Below are positions 13,736 through 26,660 of a DNA stretch of 64,000 bases, piece by piece. Location of the stretch: assembly GCA_947579665.1 (NCBI GenBank), contig OX388347.1, forward strand, positions 23,304,562-23,368,561, written 5' to 3'. Every line of letters begins with the position of its first letter. Within the stretch, counting starts at the first letter, position 1. The notes beneath the pieces were generated by a model. It had not been told where the DNA came from and did no database searches. It was given only the letters and a program-made list of their open reading frames with translations. A program made the translations under genes and the position numbers. The stretch is from Sympetrum striolatum. Lineage: Eukaryota; Arthropoda; Insecta; Odonata; Libellulidae.

Positions 13736-14150
13736 CGTGAAAAGTAGTGCAGAGATAAGACTTTCGTAGTTAGGAAAGAGAACAGAAAAGAAAGACAAAA
13801 AAGAGTGGTTTGAAGGAATTTAAGAAAGCGATAGTTGTAGTATGAAAGGAAGATGGAGCGAGTGAAGAGAGCGAGATGGAAAGGAAGATGAAGAATTAAA
13901 AGAGAAGAAAAGTGATGTAGAAAAGATGGGAGAGAAGATAGAGAGAAGGACACAGATTTAGAATGAAGGCCAGTCACAGAGATAAATAAAGAGTGAGAAT
14001 GGAAAAGACAGTCTTTACTTGGAATATTGGAGAACATAGAGTATAATTTAAAATTAAATGGATGGAGAGATTAAGAGAAGGTGTGAGATAAAGAATAATG
14101 AGAAGAAATATAAAGAAACTTGTTAATCTATGTGTAAAACTATTGCAATT
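13736..14150 (+). repeat. Purine-rich (A/G) block
   Basis: Roughly 400 bases in which the plus strand is dominated by A and G and cytosine is rare, with many GAGA and GAAG runs. The minus-strand open frames here (serine, leucine and phenylalanine-rich) are by-products of the bias, since stop codons are scarce in a C/T-rich strand. The tract is irregular rather than a tandem repeat. GAGA-type tracts bind GAGA-factor-like proteins in insects, but no function can be assigned from sequence alone. Confidence 0.55.
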
Positions 14151-14159
14151 GACCAACAG

Positions 14160-15230
14160 AACGGCGAACGCTAAACTGAACTAATCATTTGGGAGAACTA
14201 TTTTATGTCGGGGATAGAATTATGGAGGTTGCTTACGAAAAGATAGAGAGAGAGGAGAATAATGATTGGAAAAGAGAATAATGGTTGCCCAAACAAACAG
14301 AATTTCAACCGAAATGAGACCAGAAAGGAAATTTCTGATTCGGAGAATGGAGGGAAGCAAGAAAAATCTCGAACGGTTTACAATGAGACTGGAATTCATT
14401 AGAATCATGTACCTAGCTGAAGTACAGATATTTATGATGAGCGTAAGATCTTTAGAACTGATTTGATATAGTAATCCATACTTTTGGTGTGACAGTTTAT
14501 ACGTATCACTAAACGATACTATTGTATTAATATTATGCACGCAATTTCTACATTTTTATGCAATAACTTAAAAGGATAATTGTTTCTAATCAGTATACAT
14601 TTAGGTTATACATGTGATAAATTTACTTCCGTATACTTTTCATACCTTATCTTTCTTACAAAAAATCAACAATTTTATCTAAATTAGCCAGAACTCTTCA
14701 CTCGATTATTAAAGAATATGAATACTTATATTTATATAATAAGGAGCGAATTGCAGCCATTTCAACAAAAATAATAATAACTAAATTGCTATAATAAGGG
14801 GAATACAGCCGGGATCGGTCCAAGGTATTTTAGCGCCAAAAAGTAGAAGCCCTAAGGTTCTTTTGTAACATTTACTGATGAAAACAATTTGCAACGGAAT
14901 AAAGGATTCCGTATTAAACCAAAGATATCGAGTAATGTTGCAGCCCCGCCATACTGGGACGATTTGTAAACTGCTCGTAAAGTATTTGCCAAGATCCCAA
15001 AATGAAGAAATTTCGAGTCGGTCTCTCTAATTTCCGTCTCGTCTTCTTTATAGTCCTAAATATCTTAAGAAGCAACATCCGAAAGTCGGTCATCCGCTAC
15101 CATCTTTATCTTACGTCATTCCTTATTTTCTTTAACTGCCAATGTATCGGAATAAGAGTATTTCCTTCCCAATCATCATCTTTGCCCCAAAACTTGGTTG
15201 CAGCAACATCGGGCCGGCCCTGAATGAGAG
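14160..15230. other. Non-coding spacer
   Basis: AT-rich up to about 14.8 kb, then more balanced. The complementary frames at 14220-14540 (minus) and 14266-14466 (plus) overlap and look like chance. Nothing else recognised. Confidence 0.5.
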
Positions 15231-15560
15231 CTGAGTAGTTGTAAGTCATCAGAGTGAGAAGTAGAGGAAAGAAAGAGGAGAATTAGAGAGGGGGCGATAA
15301 GGGAAATTGAGGCGTAAAGAAGAGAGGACGAAAGGGTTGGCGGGAAGGAAAACGAAGGAATGCGACCGAAGGGCGGCGGCAAGGAAAGGGTTTTCTGTCG
15401 GCTTACATCAAACGGAGATGGAGGGGGCGGAAGGGGGAGCAGGAGGGGCGGCTTAGTGAACTGGATCGCGGGGATGGAGACAATGCTGGAGGGAGCCGGT
15501 TGCGGCGGAGGGGCAGAGATAATGGTAGGCCGGAGATGGGGTCGGTTTCATTTGGGGGCG
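15231..15560 (+). repeat. Purine-rich, G-rich block with guanine runs
   Basis: The plus strand is strongly biased to G and A. Around 15418-15482 it carries several runs of four or five guanines (GAGGGGGCGG, AAGGGGGAGC, GGAGGGGCGG, then CGGGGATGG), close to a G-quadruplex pattern, though the last loop is long. The bias then flips, and about 15570-15730 is pyrimidine-rich. Overlapping open frames on both strands here encode low-complexity glycine/arginine or serine/proline peptides and are not accepted as genes. A role as a regulatory island is possible but unsupported. Confidence 0.5.
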
Positions 15561-18500
15561 GGATGGGGTTAACGACGATCTCCCTCACTTTGCTCGGCCA
15601 CCGTCATTTATGTATACAGAGAGAGGCTTTTTTCTACTGCACTCCCTGGCGGCGTCCACCCCAATTTCCCCGCGCTTTTATATCCGTCCGCTTTTTTATT
15701 TTCTAAGGGCACTTCCAACCTCAAAACTGGGGAAGATCGCACGAAAGGCATTATCCTTTGTTTTCGGGGAAGGGTATCCTTCATCCAGTCTCCCCTTTTA
15801 CTAATTCCGATGCAATCAACGATGTACGCGAGGAGTGCACTCTATCCTTTTTAGCGCTTTTATTTCGGGCCTTGTTTTATCTTCCGTCCGGTCACGAATT
15901 TGGGGACGAGTGTAATTTTCGGTTGGAGGGATTGTTTCGTGTCGTTAAACTAGGAGGAATTGGAAGGATACCTGACTGAAAGTCATACCGTACAATTGAA
16001 GGATTCCTGTAATACTCAACGAGCGCCGTCATATTCTTGTCGTTTTTTAAAACTGTCGCTTTAATCACAGGAAATTCAACCTCAGAATATTTGGATGCAG
16101 AAATTTGGAATCTAGCATCATGACAAAAGTCGATGAAACGCGCTGATGCTGTACCAAATGAGAATTAAGTCCCAGAATTAAGTTCTCTAATTTAAACTTA
16201 TCCGAAGATGTTAGCAGTTTTAGTCTGATGACAGTCAGATACATCTACATTCTTTTCATAAGAAGCAAACATAACTTAGTATTTTCAGATTGGTTTCTGT
16301 AAAAGAGGACCGTGTACACATGCTGAGCTTCGGTGCATCTAAAAGTGTAGCATAACATCGCAGTAACAAATAGAATTCATTACGATTTCGAACATTTTCG
16401 GGATATTTATGCACAGAAGCGAACCTGTAGAGTGTAAACCATAAATTCAAGACCAAACGCTATAGATTCAATTCTTCAAAGATTATTCGATATAATATTT
16501 GTTTTTCTTCGTTGGTAACATCATAGCTTACGGCATTACAATGCACTCTTAGTATTGTTTGATAGCAAAAGTGCTTCAATTTGGGCCAATAAAATCAAGT
16601 ATCTTAGGTATTGATAGTTTTGCATGATTCTAGGAATGTCTCTTAGTTTGATGCTATGCAGACATTCTAATTATCATTAGAAATATTACTTCCATTAATT
16701 CACATCTTACACCTGGGATGAAAGAGATCGCAGTGGAATGATTCTGTTTTGGCTATATTTAGGGAAAACTAAACTGAACGTGGCACTTAGAGAGGTCTGC
16801 CTTTATCGTTTTGATGACCCAATTCCAGATTCTCGTGATTGACATCCATTTGAAGACGAGCGGCCTGATTGATAACGTCTCAGGTCGTTTTATGTCCCAC
16901 TTGATGCTTTCTCGTGTTTGGCATCTGCTGTTTCGTCTGCCGCTTCTTGTTACACGCAGGAATGCTATCTGGGAATAAACACGGGAATCGAAATGATGTG
17001 TTTTAGACATACAATCTGTGATTCTATTTCCAGGGACAAGAGAATATAAGTTTTCTCTTCATCTCCTTTTATATGGCTCTTTTCAGAGAGCCAAACGAAC
17101 TGTCAAGAATCTTTGCTTCTGTAAAAGCTAGATTTGATTTATATAAATTGCTGCGAAAGCTATGTGATAGGAGCACCGTCAGATGAAACAACCCAGATGC
17201 TATCTCTTAAATATCTTCAGCTTCAGAAATTTTGGCGGCTAAACTCGTTCAAAACAATATGATTATATCCTACCCCTTTTATAGAATGCACTCGGATTCT
17301 ATATCGCTCTTATTATTTTCCGTTGAATTAATTATGCCTCGATTCTTTGCCTTTAGGGAACTAGTTCGTTAATCCTAATCCACGTGCGAATCGCTTTGGC
17401 AAAAAACTGACGCGTGGCGATACTAAACACTCATAAATGGAAATTTCTCAGAATTCAGTCAGCCAATAACCTAAAATTAATTGGCTTCTTTCATTAAAGG
17501 AGATTGATGACCGTGGGGAGTTAGTCAATTCTTCACCGCAAAGAAAGGATGTCTATCTTAGACAGGAACAAGAAGGAACATTGAATAAACAGTTTTAATC
17601 TCCGGTATCATCTACCTCTCACTTGGCCTCTTTCCACACCAATACAGAATTAGACGCCGGTGTAATCTTGAACTTCCTTCATAACTCTCGAGTAACTTCA
17701 CTTCCTTCTGTAACGATGAATAGCAAGAGGTGATCTCATGGTAAGAAACAATTAGCACCTTTTAATTATATCTAAGTGATGCCGTAATATTTAACTTCAT
17801 GAACGAGTATGCCACATAAGGTCGTCACAGATGACAGGAATTCAGCCATGCACTTTATTTACCAATTACTTCATTTCTCAGAAAGTTCTTAAATATTTAT
17901 GCACTATTCTGAGGCAGAACTAACACGTTATATGGAATATAAGAAACTAAATGAGTCTTGAAAGAAATTGTTAATATCAATACCACCGTTTTTAAGCTAT
18001 TAAAATTTATTAAATCGATCTTCTCTCAGTTATTTTCATCGTTAATGTAACTGTGAGTAGCACCAATTAATAAATTATCAAATTCGGAAACAGCGCATAA
18101 ATGGAATAAGAAAACAGTAGCATGGTATATGAAATACAACGTTACAGAGGATTGTTTAATCGTAAATTCTTTCTGTACACGAGAAAATTCTTTTATATTA
18201 TGATTCAACTTTATTTGTAAGAGATATAGCCGACAGTTTACACCTTGAACCAAGAATAATCTCTTATTTTTCAGAAAAAATCCAAATTAAAAGCTGAGTA
18301 TACAGAAACTATAAATAATTTAAAAATAAAATGTCGAGAATATTCGATTACAACAAAGAAACTCTAACATATAGCGACATTTCGTAAATAATTTTGCGAT
18401 AAATATTTTAAATTAATTAAGTATCCACAAATTTCATCTTAAGATCGACAAAGCGAAATAAATCGACCAATTCAAGGCAAATTACTGAGTCAAAGTAACT

Positions 18501-19609
18501 TTCCTAAGTCGAGAGTAGCCATTGTATCTATACAAAATTTAAGGGCAACGATGAACAATTAGGACATAAAATAAAATGTAAAAATTATGCAAGAGTTAGT
18601 AGATTTTTATAAGATTACAAAAATCGTTTTTATTCGTGTTTTAACTAAAGATGCTTTCTATCTACTACAATATAAATTATGAGCGTTGTTTTACTTTGAA
18701 ACACTTTCACACAACCTGCGTGAGAAAATAGCCACTCTCTCGTAATAAAGCACAAATCTCTATTATTTCCATGATCGTCGATGCCGTACATCATCCAACC
18801 CACGCTAACTCCCTTCTTTTCTGCATCGCCTTCGAAATACTCTCCTTTTCCTAAACAAGCTCGTAAATTTTTCCCCGGCGGAGAGCGAGGCGATTCTCCG
18901 CCTCAGATAAGGCGGAATTGAGTGGACACTTCATAAAAATGTGGCGCTCTGGTGTGGCGGGGGATGCGTCGGAAACGACCTCAAGTCTCGTCGGGAGAGG
19001 GACACCTGTTGATATCACCCACGAGGAGGGAAGGCGGAAGAATAAGTTACTGGGGTTGAAGATGAGGGGTAGCGAGAGCATTTATCTGAATAGAAGGAAT
19101 GAAAGGCTAGGGAATGTTACTGCATACGTAGGGGATACCGAAGATATCATGGGGTTCTGTTTAAAATTCTGAGCGGCCAATTCATCCGAGAACTTCAGTA
19201 ATTTTTTTATATTTCCTAAACAGTTTTCCTTTAAGGACTAATATATGAGGCGAGAAGCGAGTTTAAGGTGCTGAAATTTTATTCACAACTTGCATATATG
19301 TATCTAATACACGTAATCGTTATTTTAACAGAAAACAACTTTGTTTTCCACAGAATACATATCCATTGCTTATATACAGTTTCGTCAATGGTTTAGATAT
19401 CTTCAGCCCTGAAAAGGTATAAATTTTTAACGGAAATAGTAAAAAAGAATATGTATTATTTTTGAATTGCAAGGTTGATTTCTTCTTGGATATGGAACCC
19501 TTTCACAAAATTGAGTTTGAATAATTCAGATTTACTATCATAGTAATAAAACAATAATATGCAATTCAATGCTAGTTTTATGCCTCAAATAGGATGCCTG
19601 TGACTATGG
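15561..19609. other. Stretch without supported genes
   Basis: A GC-richer part (to about 15.95 kb) is followed by AT-rich DNA, with another GC-richer island at about 18.78-19.15 kb. Opposed frames at 18851-19081 (minus) and 18918-19172 (plus) overlap each other, as expected from base composition rather than from a gene. No RNA genes or transposon termini were recognised. Confidence 0.55.
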
Positions 19610-19612
19610 AAA

Positions 19613-20186
19613 TACGTGGTGCATTCAAGTTATAACACCTCCGATTTTTTTTCATAAACTAATCAAAGACAAACTGGGAAACTTCTGTCACTTCTTGACG
19701 TAATCTCTCTGCAGCGGTAAACATTTTTTACATTGGCGATGCCATGATTCCATGACCGCTGCGAACGCTTCTTTAGGGGTCTGCTTTGACACTGGAAAAT
19801 CGCTGATGCAATTCCAGCACGGCTAGTGAATGTGCGACCACGAAGAGTGTCTTTCATTTTTGGAAAAAGCCAAAAGTCACATCCATGACAACATCACCAC
19901 ATGTCTCACTCAGCTGGCGATGCGTTTGAACGGTGGCACAGCACGCAAATTGAGAAAAAGAATGATTACGCACTGTTCCTGTATTGAGAACGGCTCAATA
20001 TTAAGTATCAACAACAGTCCTAACTGTCTCTGCCTCCACAGGAATTCTATGTGCCGTAAGGTGCTGAAATATCTATCACGCATTTATAATGATTGTGCGC
20101 ATATTTTAAAGCAAACCACATGCTTCTATCAGTAGCCAGTCTTGAGAAAAAAAATCGGAGGTGTTATAACTTGAATGCACCACGTA
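19613..20186 (-). mobile_element. Internally deleted mariner transposon
   Basis: The element is bounded by inverted repeats identical over 44 bp (19610-19653 and 20146-20189); the repeat proper begins CGTGGTGCATTCAAG. TA dinucleotides at 19613-19614 and 20185-20186 are the target duplication. Removing the insert gives the palindromic target AAATATTT, which explains why the match runs past the TA. About 570 bp lies between the TAs, compared with roughly 1.3 kb for an autonomous mariner, so most of the transposase gene is missing. What remains, on the minus strand, is the transposase C-terminus. Identical repeats suggest a fairly recent insertion, or constraint from being moved by an intact relative. 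Confidence 0.9.
19663..19884 (-). pseudogene. Broken mariner transposase C-terminus
   Basis: On the minus strand the peptide CDFWLFPKMKDTLRGRTF matches the region around the third catalytic aspartate of mariner DD34D transposases (D-x-x-LFP-K pattern); that aspartate codon is at 19876-19878. Further on, the family-typical ending is found in another frame: TPKEAFAAVMESW, then RDYVKK and a stop. This places a frameshift in the segment coding for about SRAGIASAIFQC. Upstream of the aspartate the first two catalytic aspartates and the DNA-binding domain are not recognisable, so the element cannot make active enzyme. The family assignment rests on motif recall, not on an alignment run. Confidence 0.8.
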
Positions 20187-20189
20187 TTT

Positions 20190-23100
20190 TCAAACCTTAT
20201 GGACTTTGTAGTTATTGTGAATTTGAGTAAATTACAAATATCTAAAGCGTATTTAAATTAACGACCTAACATCACAAGTTTTAACGTCAGGAAGAAAGTG
20301 ATGTTAAATGAAAAACTCATCCGTCCATCCTATATATCACATAACTGAGAATGATTTCGTTAAAACAAGCCAACTGTGGGGCGTATTCGGCAGCAGATTT
20401 CCTTCGTGGGAACTACGAAACTAACGGCAAAGGGAATTGAAACATACACGATTCAAACAAATGGGAAATTGAAGCATCACGGATAAGTAACGCTCGGATG
20501 ACGGAACTTAATCGGAATGCCTGTTGGCCCTGGACCAAGCGCGAAAGAGAGGCTGGGAAGATCCGTTTCGAATCAATCGCTAATGATGAGGCTCCGGAGG
20601 ATGTGAAAATCACCGATGCCCACCGATTTATGGTCCACGGATTGATTGGCAATTTGTCTCCTTTTGCGAGAGGGCGTCCATTGTCCGTATCGAAATGATC
20701 TCGCATTCCGAATCGGAGTGTGTCGAACCCAGTGGGAGGAGTGTTAAAGGCCGCGTTCCATCACGCCAATTGAAACTTGTTCTACAAGAGGTAAAGCGTC
20801 GCAGGAAATGTATGCATGGACACGGAGGACTCGACACGGCCAGGGAATGCGTCCGTTTTAATGACGGCAGTGATTTTTACCTGGAATGAAAGGCGGCTAT
20901 TGGTGGGGCTCGTTTTGGTACACCTGTTCCGCGAATGGCGGTTAACCGAGATAGCTCCTTGACTGTAAATTCGAATGACTGAAAACGGAATGAAAATTGG
21001 ACATGTCCGGTAAAAAGGGAATCTTCTAATGACAAAAAAGAGATAATGTCTATAATTGAAGGTAATCACGGAGACACTACATTTTCTTTTCCCTGTAGAA
21101 TGACTTGCCTTGATTTGTTTTCGCTGCCGCAAGGTCGGAGATTATTTTTTCGTGCTAAGACTAGCAACAATTTAGAGCATACGATATTTATGTGGTGTTT
21201 TGGACATCTCTCGCTAAAGATTGGAAACGCTAAATATAATATAAAGACATTTTGGACAGAAAATTGGAGAGTAAATCATTAGAATTAGGATGTTTATAGT
21301 TTCTTAAAAGAGAGATTTTTATGAAAAGACATACTTCTACGGGAGATTTTTTCATGAAAGAAATGAAGTAATGGTTATTTTTCAAACTTTATAAAGTCTG
21401 ACAGAAAACACCGTTAAGATATCATCGGAGAAGTTAATCAAAACCATGAAAAAGTTTATGAAGATGACTATCTATAGTTTTTATTGGAACAACATAAATA
21501 ATCTTCGTTCTTTTTTCATACAATAGTTATCTAGAATAATTTTATTTGGTACTGTTTAATGCAATGTTTATAAGTATTGCAAGGAACATAAATACGATTA
21601 GCAATGATTCCTTCTGAGAAATTTCTACCATAGCAGTTGTTTCTAAGAAGGCGTTTCCATTTTCAGATGAAAATAAAAAAAATTCTTTCGAATACTGGTT
21701 TCCCATGAATGCGTCTCTTCAACTCAAATGAAAAACTAGATCATTACATATGATATTACAGATGATTGAAGGAGAAGAAGCTAAACAACAACGAATTATT
21801 TTTCACTTTTTTCCAAAGATGACCCACCGCTATAACAGTTTTGTAAAATAATTTAGAAGGCCAGAAACGTCTCTTTGAAAGAATGATGCAGCATTTCTAA
21901 CATTACCAGTTCAAGAGTATACGAAATAGAAGTCTAATACGATAGCCCTTAGCGTTAGATTTACAACGTATATAATGAATGTCAATGCTTCATGAGAAAA
22001 CATTTACAAAATCCGACTATATAAAGATTATCTTCCAACTTCATCCCAAGTATATATTTTTTTAAAATTTTTATCTTCCCTCCGATATAATGAAATCGAT
22101 CGACCAACTTACGTAAAAAATTCCCCATCATTACTTTAAGGCTTTACAATGAAATCTTCAATTCAGACATAGTGCTCTAAATGTCAGCAAAAGGTCATTA
22201 AAACGGCTAACGCACCTATATCCAGCCGATTATAAATAGCGAACAATAACATAATTGTTTCTCAAGCGTGAGATAAGGCAGGAAATAGTGCTGAGAGAGT
22301 CTCATGATATTTCTTCATATGGAAGTGATAAGCGAACCACAACCCGATGGTTTGATGAATATGAGCTTTCATTCCGCGCCGCGTTGGGTGCAAAGGGGCA
22401 TTTCGGCGCCACTACCTTCCCGTCAATTTAATCTTATCTCAGAGATACCATTTATATACGACGGGGGGACTGTGGTTGTCATCCTCACAGCGTAGACGAT
22501 ATTGCTTAGAAGGAGCGAAGGCTTCGGAAAAAGCCGAAGCTCTTAAAAACTTTACAGCTTCATTCATAAAATAATAGACGACATAAGATTCTATTTATAC
22601 ATAGAGCCTCCAGCGACAATGAAAACCTAAGACGAAACCTCACTCTTTGTGTATCTTTTATTAACATACTGAAGGTCATTAACGAAGGTGTATTTGCTTT
22701 TAGCGATATTCAACGTAATTTATTTATTAGAGATACATTGGTTGGATTGGGTAATTCCCAAAAGAATTTGGTGTGCTTGCAAACAAGAGCTTTTTTAAGC
22801 TTATTTTCAACTCTAATACATTAGCTGTGCCGTGCCTCTTTTTTCCATTACAGATATTATTAGAGATACTATTTTTTTGTCCTACTGTCTGAACCACAGA
22901 AGATATCTATCATATATCTTCTTTTCCAACCAAAAAATAAATTCGTCAAAGAGGCAAAATGCTTATATTAATAGACATCTTATTGTGGTAAAAAATATAA
23001 GAACCTTCATTTTTTTAAATATTCGTTATAATAGAATACATTTGCCATTTAATTTCGTCCTTTTATTAAGTTTTTAGTTTTATAAAATATATAATTGGGA

Positions 23101-26100
23101 TGGAACTGTAATAAATATGTTAGTGACGAAAATATACCGTACAAAACACTGAATATCAATAATAAAATAATTTTTCATAAACCATTTCTCCTGGTAAAAA
23201 TATCGGAATTAAAAATATAAAAATATCAGTCCCAGAAAAATACACTTCTAAGTAAAGCTGTTTTACTCGTGACTCAGATCCTACGCTGCACCGAATCCTC
23301 TTTTGATTCGAAAATGATGCGATGCTGCGCTCCTGTTTATTAACTCCATCTTCTCGAATTCCACGCTCGAACGGCCCTTCCATCAAATTGATTCTAATCC
23401 AGGAAGTGGAAAGCCCTTAGACGATTACCCCCGCGTAGATATATGGCTCCTTTGACGGAAGCGGAGCGACCTTACGGCTAATCAGCCCACGATAACTGTA
23501 AAAAACACAAGGGAATGAGGCACCTATTCAAAAGCCCCTGCGGAACGGAAATTTTTCGAACGGTGGAAAGGGGATGGAAAAAAACTTTGAGAGGATTCCA
23601 TTCAGTTTCTTTAGCATCACGATTCTGGTCTCCCGAGAGGGACTTCGAATCCAATCTCCCCACCCCCTTCCCATTCATTCATTCATGCAGTGGTGGGTGG
23701 CGCACGCGCAATGCCGATGACCCAATCCCATTGAAAGCGCTTTTGAGCTTTCGGGGCGCCCGCAACGCCACCTATGAATCATTGAGAGAACCACTTGTAA
23801 AGAGCGTCCTTGGTTAGCGCACCCATCGGCGGAAATGGTTCACCGTGCTTTTTTTTTCGCCGAACGGATTCGGAATTTTAAGAAGGTTTTTCTTACGAGG
23901 AGAGTTGCGTTGACAAGTTTCTCTGATTTCCTTACCGTGGTTTTTTTTTGCGAGTGATTCTCTGGGTAAACAAAGTGGGTAGTGCAGTGTGAAGCTTGTT
24001 AATGGAGTTTTCCTGATAAATCCACTTGGTATGTACACGAAACGTGTAATTGATTCGCAGCAACATCGTAAATGATAACGGTAAGGTGATTAATTACAAT
24101 AACGGTCAATGTGAGGATAAATGAGACAATCGCATTAGATTAAATGTGAGATTACGAAGAGTGTTTCGATTACTCTTCAGTAACTGTGCTCAATACTCTC
24201 TCAATTAATCCTCTTACAAATAAATGCATCGCATCTTTTCATTATCCAATAGTTATTATTCAGGGCTACTTTGAAAATTATTCATAAAGTTATGAAAAAT
24301 AAAATCACAAGAATCTGCTCTGTCACATTTCTCCGAAGACGTGGATGAAAATTATCTTTCAATACTTTCACGTACTACAAGGGCTGAATAAGAAAATACA
24401 TTAATATGCATTGAGTGTAACATGAAACAGTTTAATTGCTTGCGCGACATGAAGTAATCAACGTTGAAGTAGGGGCTATGTAGATATGCCCACATAACTT
24501 GAAAACCGCATATCATGGCTAATCGATTTATTAACTATAACATCTCAATGCCATCCGAGAGGATTTCGAATTCCATTGTGGGAATAATTGTAGCAATTGC
24601 GCCAAAAATAATTAAGGTAATTATCTTGCGAAAAAAAATACCTTGGCGTTTATTAAACCGGAATTGCTCTGTGCATGATCAGGCTCATATTTTTTATTGC
24701 AATGAACGGACCAAACATGAATTTTAATTCGGTATACGAGAGGAGAAAAAGATTCAGCTCTTTCTGAAGAGAACAAGACGTAAAATTAGACTGTGACGAC
24801 TACTCAATGCTATTCGAGACTGACCAGTGCTTTGCAATATTCAAGTAATATCTTTTCTTCGATCAGACCAAAGATGCCCGAATGATAGAGCCTAAGCATT
24901 TTCATCCTCATTCTTATGCAATCTTAGTTTTCACGGAGACGAGACACCAAAATGAGTTATCTCTAACGGGAGACGAATCGATTTGGCATAGAATGCAATA
25001 ATTGTGAAAAGCTTTGGGCTTTCTCAGCTCTTTCCGCGGTATGAAGATGGATGGTCTGGGTCAGTTCTAGATATTTTTCTCACATGAGTAATAACTAGTG
25101 ACAATAATTTATACTCTGAATGTTGAACTCTAAAATAGAATTCATACGATGGAGAAAGCATACAGGTTTGTATCAATTGAATCTGGGACATGAACGAGAA
25201 TTGATTGAAAGAAAGACGAGAGCTTCATTTGTCAGAGGACGTTGTTTTACTCTCGGTTCAGTATATGTTAGGTTTGTCACACCTCAAAAGATAGGACGTA
25301 ACCGTTTCTCGTCATTAAATATGGCTAAGTTCTTCGAAAAAAATCCAGTGATGCTCAAATGATTTTTTTCTTCAGTATAGCCTAAATGAATCAGGAACAT
25401 TATCGTAGAGGTAATTTTAACAGATTTAATTTCAGCCGGAAATTTTACAACAATACTAATGAGAGAGAATTGGTTTCTTTAAAAACTTCTGTAGCAGATA
25501 TTCAGGGAAATACCGAATGTATTACAATGGAAATATGTTTTTTTCATATATATTTTCAGAGAGACTAGCGTCATTTATGATTGTTCGAGTAAAAATTCTG
25601 TTAAAATATAAATTAATTCATTTTTCTAAAGTTTTTGAAGAAAGAATCACAGAGACGTTAATATGGACAACATACAAATAACTAAGAGCCACAAAACGTC
25701 GGTGGCCAGGTCGACTGAGAAACGCAAACACATACAGGTTTGCCAAGAAAAGAGAAGGGATCCTAATGGTGTTAGTTATCGTTTATTAAAATAGAGAAAA
25801 AAATTAATCCGGGAATGATGAGAGAATAAAAAGACAGAAATAAATCAAAAGATTACTGTTTTAAAAATCTAGTAAAACTTATTTATCATTTATCTCAACA
25901 CAACTATTTACGCCGGTGAAGATAGCAAAACATTAATATATAATTCGCCCATCCGTTTATCCATACGAGAAATTCACCAAACCATTAGACAACAAACAGA
26001 CACGCTAAATCGCACATTTGCAAGCCGTATCCCAGAGGCTCAAACGCTAAGGAATTCAAAGACGATGCAGAATCGAAGGCAGCGTAGGGACAGCTACTTT

Positions 26101-26149
26101 TTCCCCCACACACTCCAGAGAAAAACGAGAAAATCGAGGAAAAAAGAGG
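20190..26149. other. Stretch without supported genes
   Basis: GC-richer to about 21.0 kb and again at about 23.3-23.9 kb; otherwise AT-rich. Overlapping frames on both strands at 20413-21132 and 23156-24038 shadow each other and show no motifs. A small hairpin (GCTTCGG-loop-CCGAAGC) lies near 22520. Frames at 25120-25362 and 25386-25568 lie close together on the plus strand but have no recognisable domain and AT-driven composition. Confidence 0.55.
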
Positions 26150-26660
26150 AAAAAACGGATGGAAAATCGGAGCGGAAACGATGGTGAAGTTCACGCACCA
26201 GCAAGCGCGGTAACTACCGCTGTTTCATTCCATCCTCCGCTGCCACACCCAAACCACACACCGCACCTCCAGCCTCCGTTCCAGGGGCACTTCCACGCCC
26301 CACCTGGAAGTACCTCCTTCGAGACCCGTCGCCACCCCCGATGTCCCCGGCGGAAGAAGAATAGAAGACATAATCGGGAGCCAATGAGGACGTAGAGCGC
26401 TGAGTCACCTCCGGATTGGCCGGCCTTCCCTTGATACGAAACAGTTGAAGCGAGACGAGTGATAACCTGAGAGACACGAACCGGTTGATGAGCGGTCATC
26501 CCTCGCTTCGAATGGCGCTCGTGGTCAGAGGTTGCCCATTCGGAAGGTGATACACAGAGGACTTTGAAACGGCTGAACGTTAGATCTTGAAACCACGATT
26601 ACGTCGTTACTGGTGATGGGAGGCTGCAAATCGGATGATCTTGAATATGTGGTACGCGTA
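26150..26660. promoter_or_regulatory. GC-rich island with CCAAT boxes, promoter-like
   Basis: This island is much richer in G, C and CpG than its flanks. It contains CCAAT at 26381-26385, its inverse ATTGG at 26415-26419, and the AP-1-type site TGAGTCA at 26401-26407, all within 40 bp. Open frames occur on both strands at once, which points to composition rather than coding. The cluster resembles a housekeeping or bidirectional promoter, but no TATA box, initiator or first exon could be fixed. The downstream 137-codon frame at 26690-27103 is AT-driven and is not taken as its gene. Confidence 0.3.

Noticed and set aside
15360..15706. Several overlapping GC-rich frames on both strands
   Set aside because: Low-complexity peptides that mirror the purine bias.
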